Below, piece after piece: positions 58,727 to 64,000 of a stretch of 64,000 nt of DNA (positions are counted from its first letter, which is position 1; each line of letters opens with the position of its first letter). Position numbers and translations under genes: made by a program. The notes beneath the pieces were generated by a model. It worked only from the letters and a program-made list of their open reading frames with translations. It was not told the origin of the DNA and ran no database searches. This DNA comes from Chryseobacterium sp. (GTDB lineage: Bacteria; Bacteroidota; Bacteroidia; Flavobacteriales; Weeksellaceae), in the NCBI GenBank assembly GCA_031277615.1, contig JAITMC010000040.1, positions 186,001 to 250,000 on the forward strand, in the 5' to 3' direction.

Positions 58727-59281
58727 ATGGAAAGCATTAAAGTTCACGACAAATCTTTCGTTCCTTATCTGAAGGACGCCGAAATTCAGGAAATTGTAAA
58801 AGAGACAGCTTTAAAGATTTATGAAGATTACAAGGACGAGGTTCCTGTTTTCATCGGGGTTCTGAACGGAGTGATCATGTTCTTCTCAGATCTTTTAAAA
58901 TACTATCCGGGCGAATGCGAAATTGCTTTCATCCAAATGAGTTCTTATGTGGGAACAGAATCTACCGGGATTGTTTACCAGAAAATGGAACTTACCAAAG
59001 ACGTAAAAGACCGTCACATCATTCTTGTGGAAGATATTGTAGATACCGGAAACACGGTAGAAAGTCTTTTTAAATATTTCACAGAAACACAACGTCCGAA
59101 ATCTGTAAAACTGGCTTCTTTCCTGTTAAAGCCTGAAGTATATAAAAAAGATTTCAAGCTGGATTATATCGGGAAAGAAATTCCAAACAAATTCGTGTTG
59201 GGATACGGACTGGATTATGATGAAATAGGAAGAAACCTTCCCAACCTGTATCAGCTGGAAGAGGGACAGATCAACCATTAA
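58727..59281 (+). CDS. hpt: Hypoxanthine phosphoribosyltransferase
   Basis: A 184-residue purine salvage enzyme converting hypoxanthine (and often guanine) plus PRPP to IMP or GMP. The PRPP-binding loop VEDIVDTGNTVE lies near residue 104. The N-terminal VPVFIGVLNGVIMFFSDL and the C-terminal FVLGYGLDYDEIGRNLPNLY are family signatures. It is followed by a 128-bp repeat-like gap and then adenylate kinase, so the two purine genes may share a transcript. Confidence 0.94.
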   Translation: MESIKVHDKSFVPYLKDAEIQEIVKETALKIYEDYKDEVPVFIGVLNGVIMFFSDLLKYYPGECEIAFIQMSSYVGTESTGIVYQKMELTKDVKDRHIILVEDIVDTGNTVESLFKYFTETQRPKSVKLASFLLKPEVYKKDFKLDYIGKEIPNKFVLGYGLDYDEIGRNLPNLYQLEEGQINH

Positions 59282-59409
59282 TCACTGCTATTAGCTACGG
59301 GCTATTAGCCTTTAGCTTTAAAATTAAATCGAAATAAAAGTAAAATATTAACTAAAAAAGCTAAAGGCCGGAAAGGCATCACATGCTAAGGCCAAAGCGC
59401 ATCACCATT
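59282..59409. repeat. Heptamer-phased gap with long inverted repeat, hpt-adk
   Basis: The left half divides into 7-bp words GCTATTA, GCTACGG, GCTATTA, GCCTTTA, GCTTTAA. GCCTTTAGCTTT (59,308-59,319) is inverted as AAAGCTAAAGGC (59,357-59,368), 37 bp away. No T run follows the stem. Confidence 0.6.
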
Positions 59410-59988
59410 ATGATAAACATAGTTCTGTTCGGCCCTCCAGGAAGTGGAAAAGGAACACAAGCCCAAAATCTGATCGAGAAATTCAATTTAAAACAGATTT
59501 CCACCGGCGACCTTTTCAGGTATAACATGAAAAATGATACTGAACTTGGGAAACTGGCAAAGTCTTACATCGATAAGGGAGAATTGGTTCCGGATCAGGT
59601 GACGACAGATATGCTGACCGATGAAATCAGAAAACCTACCGATACCAATGGGTTCATTTTTGACGGATATCCAAGAACCACTGCACAGACAGAGGCTTTG
59701 GAAAAAATCGTTAAGGAAGAACTGAATGACGAGATCGATCTCTGCCTGGCATTGGTGGTAGAAGATAAAATTCTGGTGGAAAGACTTTTGAAAAGAGGGG
59801 AAACCAGTGGAAGATCTGATGACAGCAATGTAGAGATCATCGAAAACAGAATCAAAGAATATTATGCTAAAACAGCAGAAGTAGCCGAATTATACAAGCA
59901 GCAGGGAAAATATGTTGAGGTAAACGGTGTAGGTGAAATTGATGAGATTTCCCAAAAACTTTTCGCTGAAGTAGAGAAAATAAAATAG
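59410..59988 (+). CDS. adk: Adenylate kinase (short LID form)
   Basis: A 192-residue kinase interconverting AMP, ADP and ATP. The P-loop GPPGSGKGTQ lies at about residues 7-16. STGDLFRYNM binds AMP, and FDGYPRTTAQTEAL is the other signature. The LID is short (RGETSGRSDDSNVEIIENRI) and has no zinc cysteines. A longer frame begins at 59,383, but MINIVLFGPP at 59,410 is the natural start and the extra residues come from repeat-like DNA. Confidence 0.95.
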   Translation: MINIVLFGPPGSGKGTQAQNLIEKFNLKQISTGDLFRYNMKNDTELGKLAKSYIDKGELVPDQVTTDMLTDEIRKPTDTNGFIFDGYPRTTAQTEALEKIVKEELNDEIDLCLALVVEDKILVERLLKRGETSGRSDDSNVEIIENRIKEYYAKTAEVAELYKQQGKYVEVNGVGEIDEISQKLFAEVEKIK

Positions 59989-60069
59989 TTAAAAGTTGTG
60001 AGTAATGAGTTATAAGTTTTTACAATTCATAGCTCATAATTCATAACTCATAACTCCTAATTATAAGAA
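59989..60069. repeat. Heptamer-phased hairpin gap before obg
   Basis: 7-bp words in both orientations: TGTGAGT, AATGAGT, TATAAGT, then TCATAGC, TCATAAT, TCATAAC, TCATAAC, TCCTAAT. ATGAGTTAT (60,005-60,013) pairs with ATAACTCAT (60,043-60,051). This is the clearest member of the family. Confidence 0.7.
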
Positions 60070-61053
60070 ATGTCAAATTTTGTAGATTACGTAAAGATCC
60101 ATTGTAAAAGCGGACACGGAGGTGCAGGTTCTGCCCATCTCCGCCGTGAAAAATATATTCCTAAAGGAGGTCCAGACGGAGGTGACGGAGGTCGCGGAGG
60201 CCACATCATCATGAGAGGAAATGCTAATGAATGGACCCTTCTTCCGTTGCGTTATACCCGTCACGTAAAAGCCGAACGTGGAGAAAACGGAGGAAAAAGC
60301 CAGCTTACAGGCGCTGATGGAGACGATATTTATATTGATGTTCCCATTGGCACCATTGCTAAAAATGAAGATGGGGAAATCATCGGTGAAATTCTTGAAG
60401 ACAAACAGGAAATCATCCTGATGCGTGGTGGAAAAGGTGGTTTAGGAAACGAGCATTTCAAATCATCTACCAACCAGACGCCAAGATATGCACAACCCGG
60501 CCTCGACGGAGAAGAAGGTTATGTTGTTTTCGAGCTTAAAATTCTTGCTGATGTAGGACTTGTTGGGTTCCCCAACGCAGGGAAATCCACTCTTCTGGCT
60601 TCAGTTTCCGCCGCAAAACCAAAGATCGCCAATTACGCATTTACCACGCTGACTCCGAATCTGGGAATCGTGGATTACAGAAATTACAAATCATTTGTAA
60701 TGGCTGACATTCCGGGAATCATTGAAGGAGCTGCAGAAGGAAAAGGACTGGGACACCGGTTCCTGAGACATATCGAAAGAAACTCTATTCTTCTTTTCCT
60801 GATCCCGGCGGATTCTGAGGATCACTTCCAGGAATTTAAAATCCTTGAGAATGAACTGAAGGAATACAACCCGGAACTCCTGGATAAAGATTTCATTATT
60901 TCGGTTTCTAAATCTGATCTTCTGGATGATGAACTGAAGAAAGAAATTGCCGCAGAGTTTCCGGAAAATAAGCAGCCGTTGTTTTTCTCGGGAGTAACAG
61001 GAGAAGGACTTGTAGAGCTGAAAGACGCTATCTGGAAGCAGCTGCACGGTTAA
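60070..61053 (+). CDS. obg: Obg-family GTPase
   Basis: A 327-residue ribosome-assembly and stress GTPase. The glycine-rich Obg fold (about residues 1-155, [20 protein letters not shown]) precedes the G domain. G1 is GFPNAGKST (about 165-173) and G3 is [10 protein letters not shown]4 reads SKSD where NKxD is usual. The C-terminal OCT domain of some relatives is absent. It has a strong terminator. The stretch between adk and obg is repeat-like, and no promoter is evident, so adk-obg may be one unit. Confidence 0.95.
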   Translation: MSNFVDYVKIHCKSGHGGAGSAHLRREKYIPKGGPDGGDGGRGGHIIMRGNANEWTLLPLRYTRHVKAERGENGGKSQLTGADGDDIYIDVPIGTIAKNEDGEIIGEILEDKQEIILMRGGKGGLGNEHFKSSTNQTPRYAQPGLDGEEGYVVFELKILADVGLVGFPNAGKSTLLASVSAAKPKIANYAFTTLTPNLGIVDYRNYKSFVMADIPGIIEGAAEGKGLGHRFLRHIERNSILLFLIPADSEDHFQEFKILENELKEYNPELLDKDFIISVSKSDLLDDELKKEIAAEFPENKQPLFFSGVTGEGLVELKDAIWKQLHG

Positions 61054-61108
61054 AATTACGATAATCTATCAGACAGTCTGTTTTACTATAGCTGTCCTAT
61101 CTATACAC

Positions 61109-61138
61109 AACCCCGGAATGAGTTTCCGGGGTTGATCT
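61109..61138 (+). terminator. Terminator of obg
   Basis: AACCCCGGAA and TTCCGGGGTT enclose a 5-base loop, followed by GATC and five T. Confidence 0.85.
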
Positions 61139-61221
61139 TTTTATGGCAGTGATTTTCCAATGTTTGCTTCTATCAGTCACTTTTTGGAACAATTATTGAG
61201 AGACCTTCCGAAAAATAAGTT

Positions 61222-61710
61222 ATGAGATATTTACTAGGTTTATGTGCATTTATATTCATATTTTCATGTACTACTCAGAAAAGCAATACCCAATATTCCA
61301 GAATAGAATATGAGGCCACCCCATGTTTCGGGTTTTGCCCGGTCTTTAAGATGACCATTAATCCGGACAGAACAGCTGTTTTTGAAGCGGAACATTTTAA
61401 TTTCAGTGACAAACCTTCCAAAGATGAGTTTTCAAAACCCCGTGAAGGAACTTTCAAGGGAACGATTAAAGAAGCAGATTACAACAAATTAACAGCATTG
61501 CTGAACGGTTTGGAGGTAAAGAACCTGAAGGATAAATATGGGGAAAGGAATATTACCGATCTTCCCACTTCTTACCTGAGAGTGAACTTCACCGACGGAA
61601 CTTCCAAAAACGTGGAAGATTATGGAAAACGAGGCAGTGAAAAGCTTTCGGAGGTATACCGTTTCTTTGAAGACCTGAGAAAGAATCAGGAATGGACGAA
61701 AATAAAGTAG
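61222..61710 (+). CDS. DUF6438-type lipoprotein
   Basis: A 162-residue exported lipoprotein. The signal peptide ends IFSC, giving lipidated Cys16. The mature protein has the PCFGFCPVFKMTI motif (about residues 33-46) that marks the DUF6438 family, followed by the FKGTIKEADYNKLTALL and DLPTSYLRVNF blocks. Function is unknown. It stands alone between the obg terminator and the helicase promoter. Confidence 0.85.
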   Translation: MRYLLGLCAFIFIFSCTTQKSNTQYSRIEYEATPCFGFCPVFKMTINPDRTAVFEAEHFNFSDKPSKDEFSKPREGTFKGTIKEADYNKLTALLNGLEVKNLKDKYGERNITDLPTSYLRVNFTDGTSKNVEDYGKRGSEKLSEVYRFFEDLRKNQEWTKIK

Positions 61711-61820
61711 TTTCATTAAAAAATTCAATTATTTTTGTACTTATAATTCCTTTACCATATTAATACATACAGGCCTGAGCCTCTTCTGCAACAACATCAG
61801 ATTCTTAATTTTTTTTAGAC

Positions 61821-61828
61821 TACCTTTG
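61821..61828 (+). promoter_or_regulatory. Minus-7 box of the DEAD-box helicase gene
   Basis: TACCTTTG, about 57 bp before the TTG start at 61,886. No other box lies nearer. Confidence 0.5.
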
Positions 61829-61885
61829 CAGGATGTAATTCTTTCAGGTTGAAGGAATTTTTATTTAAATTTTAAAATAATTCAT

Positions 61886-63190
61886 TTGAATTTTACAGAC
61901 CTTAATTTAATAGAACCTATTGCGAAAGCAATCGCGGAGCAGGGATATACCCATCCTACTCCTATTCAGGAAAGATCTATTCCTGAAATTTTGAAAGGCA
62001 GAGACTTTTTAGGATGTGCCCAGACAGGAACAGGAAAAACGGCAGCTTTTGCCATTCCTATTCTACAGAACTTATCCAGGACCAAAACTTCAAACAATCA
62101 TATCAAAGCTCTGATCCTTACGCCTACAAGAGAGTTGGCTATACAGATCGAAGAAAATATCCACGCCTACGGAAAGTACCTTCCTTTGAAGGAGCTTGTT
62201 ATTTTCGGAGGGGTAAAACAGGGAAATCAGGAAGCAGCCCTGAAAAAAGGGGTTGATATTCTGGTCGCTACACCGGGAAGGCTTCTTGATTTTATTGCAC
62301 AGGGCATCATCAGCTTAAAAAATCTTGAAATCTTTGTTCTTGATGAGGCCGACCGAATGCTGGATATGGGTTTTGTACATGATGTAAAAAGAATCATCAA
62401 GCTTCTGCCTCAGAAAAGACAGACTTTGTTTTTCTCCGCTACCATGCCGTCTGAGATCCAGAAACTGGCAGATTCTATTCTGAACAATCCGGTAAAAGTG
62501 GAAGTAACCCCGGTTTCTTCTACCGCTGAGACCATCAAACAGTCCGTTTATTTTGTTGAAAAAGAAAATAAACTGAATCTTCTTACCCATATCTTAAAGA
62601 ACGATATTTCAGACTCTGTGCTGGTTTTTTCAAGAACGAAACACGGTGCTGATAAGATTGCCAGAAAATTACAAAAAGACAAGATCACAGCAGAGGCGAT
62701 TCACGGGAATAAATCCCAGAATGCAAGACAGAATGCCCTGGCTAACTTTAAGTCCGGAAAAACAAGGATTCTGGTGGCCACAGACATTGCTGCAAGAGGA
62801 ATTGATATTGATGAACTGAAGTTTGTTATCAATTTTGAGCTTTCCGATGTTTCCGAAACGTATGTACACAGGATCGGAAGAACCGGAAGAGCCGGAGCGG
62901 AAGGAACTTCGATTTCTTTTGTAGACGGTCTTGACCTTCTGAACCTTAGAAATACCGAAAAACTGATCGGAAAGAAAATTCCTATTGTGAAAGATCATCC
63001 TTTCCATACGGACGATCTGGTTGCCCAGAAGAGGGATTCCAACAACAAACCGGTTCCTGCAGGTGCTGAGAAAGCTCCGAATCAAAGATCGGGAGGAAGG
63101 CCGCAGGCTAATAAAAAGAAGCCTTCCGGAAATACTCCTGCCGTTGGATTCAAAAAACCGAAGAATAAGAATTTCACCCGAAAGAAATAA
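61886..63190 (+). CDS. DEAD-box RNA helicase
   Basis: A 434-residue RNA helicase for ribosome assembly or mRNA turnover. Visible motifs in order: Q motif [15 protein letters not shown], Ia [33 protein letters not shown] and [12 protein letters not shown]. The C-terminal 60 residues are basic and Lys/Gly/Pro-rich ([12 protein letters not shown]) and should bind RNA. The start is TTG at 61,886: it begins the conserved MNFTDLNL, an in-frame TGA lies 12 codons upstream, and no ATG fits. It ends at a strong terminator shared with the convergent methyltransferase. Confidence 0.95.
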   Translation: MNFTDLNLIEPIAKAIAEQGYTHPTPIQERSIPEILKGRDFLGCAQTGTGKTAAFAIPILQNLSRTKTSNNHIKALILTPTRELAIQIEENIHAYGKYLPLKELVIFGGVKQGNQEAALKKGVDILVATPGRLLDFIAQGIISLKNLEIFVLDEADRMLDMGFVHDVKRIIKLLPQKRQTLFFSATMPSEIQKLADSILNNPVKVEVTPVSSTAETIKQSVYFVEKENKLNLLTHILKNDISDSVLVFSRTKHGADKIARKLQKDKITAEAIHGNKSQNARQNALANFKSGKTRILVATDIAARGIDIDELKFVINFELSDVSETYVHRIGRTGRAGAEGTSISFVDGLDLLNLRNTEKLIGKKIPIVKDHPFHTDDLVAQKRDSNNKPVPAGAEKAPNQRSGGRPQANKKKPSGNTPAVGFKKPKNKNFTRKK

Positions 63191-63191
63191 C

Positions 63192-63230
63192 AAAAAAGGC
63201 TGTTTTAAAATGATAAAACAGCCTTTTTTT
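63192..63230. terminator. Bidirectional terminator at the helicase end
   Basis: AAAAAAGGCTGTTTTA and TAAAACAGCCTTTTTT form a perfect 16-bp stem with a 6-base loop and T runs on both strands. It overlaps the last codon of the methyltransferase gene. Confidence 0.92.
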
Positions 63231-64000
63231 ATTTTTTGCGCAATACCCAGAGATCCTGTTCGGGCTTGCCGTTATTCAGGAAAGAGGGATGATGTTCCAA
63301 AACTTCAAAATCAGAAAAGAGCTTTTCTACAAAAGCATCCGGATGAAATGCCGAATACGTCCGGTGTCCTTCCTTCACATTTCCCCTTACAACAATTTCT
63401 CCGGCATCGAACTTTTTTATTTCGGCGTCGGTAAGGATGGTTTTAAAAAGATTACCCTGTAAGGAAAGCAGCAATATTCCGTCTTTTTTAAGCACTCTGC
63501 CCAGTTCGTTCTTCCAGTCATAATGCATAGGCTCTGAAAGATGGGTAAAGATTGATATTCCGTAGATAAAATCAAAAAGCTGTTCCGGATAAGGAAGTTC
63601 TGCTTTCAATCCGTTCAGATTAAAATCTACATTTTTTATATTTTCTGTATTCCAGCGAATGGAATTTTCATTGTAATCCGTACCAAAGACACTGCTTCCG
63701 GGTAATACTTGCGGAATATGCCTTACCACTCTTGCCGGTCCGCAGCCCCAATCCAGTACTTTTACCTGATCTGCTGTATTATATTTTCTGAAAATTCCTA
63801 TAAACTTTTCTGCAGCTCCTCTTCCGCTTTTATAATAGCTTTCGTAATTGATATTAAAAGACTCATACATCAGATAATCCGGAGGAAAAACAAAGTCAGG
63901 GTGCTGCGCCTGAAAAGATTTGTTTTTTCCCTTATTTTTATACTGATGAATATAAAACCTCAGCTTATCTGCTAAAAACAGCAGATTGGTTTCTCTTAAA
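63229..64000 (-). CDS. SAM-dependent methyltransferase (5' end beyond window)
   Basis: A class I methyltransferase whose reading frame stays open past the right edge, so 257 codons are visible. Motif I is VLDWGCGPARVVRHI, motif II is VFGTDYNE, and the post-motif LKKDGILLLSLQGN and RVLKKDG follow. An internal ATG at 63,870 could be mistaken for the start. But the upstream frame is open and protein-like (LLFLADKLRFYIHQYKN, HPDFVFPPDYL), so the true start is outside. The size and the SAM fold without an obvious RNA-binding domain fit small-molecule or sugar methylation. Substrate is unknown. Confidence 0.85.
   Translation of the reverse strand, partial: LRETNLLFLADKLRFYIHQYKNKGKNKSFQAQHPDFVFPPDYLMYESFNINYESYYKSGRGAAEKFIGIFRKYNTADQVKVLDWGCGPARVVRHIPQVLPGSSVFGTDYNENSIRWNTENIKNVDFNLNGLKAELPYPEQLFDFIYGISIFTHLSEPMHYDWKNELGRVLKKDGILLLSLQGNLFKTILTDAEIKKFDAGEIVVRGNVKEGHRTYSAFHPDAFVEKLFSDFEVLEHHPSFLNNGKPEQDLWVLRKK

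Noticed and set aside
1..64000. tRNA, rRNA, riboswitch or T-box genes
   Set aside because: Reading the gaps on both strands I saw no cloverleaf with a T-loop GTTCGA-type sequence, no rRNA and no known riboswitch core. A covariance-model search would be the decisive test.

Overview
The window looks like chromosomal DNA from a flavobacterium (Bacteroidota), most likely Chryseobacterium or a close relative in Weeksellaceae. The evidence is low-GC coding sequence, no Shine-Dalgarno sites, repeated TAnnTTTG minus-7 boxes (several with TTG 18-22 bp upstream), four secreted proteins with type IX secretion (T9SS) C-terminal sorting domains, a GLPGLI-family protein, and a DNA polymerase III alpha subunit fused to its proofreading exonuclease. 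The genus call is inference. I see no prophage, IS transposase, CRISPR array, rRNA or tRNA.

0-15 kb: divergent fatty-acid genes (acyl-CoA dehydrogenase cut by the left edge, acyl-CoA ligase); a Nif3-like/coiled-coil pair; a potassium channel followed by a tiny membrane protein; then three consecutive minus-strand genes for repeat-built T9SS surface proteins, each with its own terminator. 15-25 kb: exonuclease-DnaE fusion, a T9SS subtilase, a fused alpha/beta 2-oxoacid dehydrogenase E1 and a bestrophin channel. 25-35 kb: a divergent Lrp regulator/PLP lyase pair, a glycosyltransferase, an unknown secreted protein, an rRNA methyltransferase, a methyltransferase-ZIP transporter pair, and an outer-membrane barrel plus Gly-rich lipoprotein pair.

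35-48 kb: prolyl-tRNA synthetase, DUF937-OmpA protein, Nramp transporter behind a clear promoter/operator, grpE-dnaJ, DUF808 protein, a run of poorly known small and secreted proteins, a lipoprotein esterase, DedA and prfB. 48-64 kb: FAD oxidase, an AAA ATPase with altered catalytic motifs, a hydrolase, an ABC exporter, a 0.7-kb gap holding two copies of a 131-bp terminal-inverted-repeat element, a WYL regulator with a zinc-ribbon/HEAT pair, an ABC-F protein with a possible leader peptide, hpt, adk, obg, a DUF6438 lipoprotein, a DEAD-box helicase and a methyltransferase cut by the right edge.

Most genes are housekeeping or common flavobacterial accessory genes. The less explained signals lie between genes: gaps built from degenerate 7-bp units that fold into hairpins, the 131-bp element pair, a 9-bp tandem repeat, and promoters placed so close to start codons that leaderless transcription is likely. 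The AAA ATPase is the most unusual protein. I did not find a clearly new multi-gene system.
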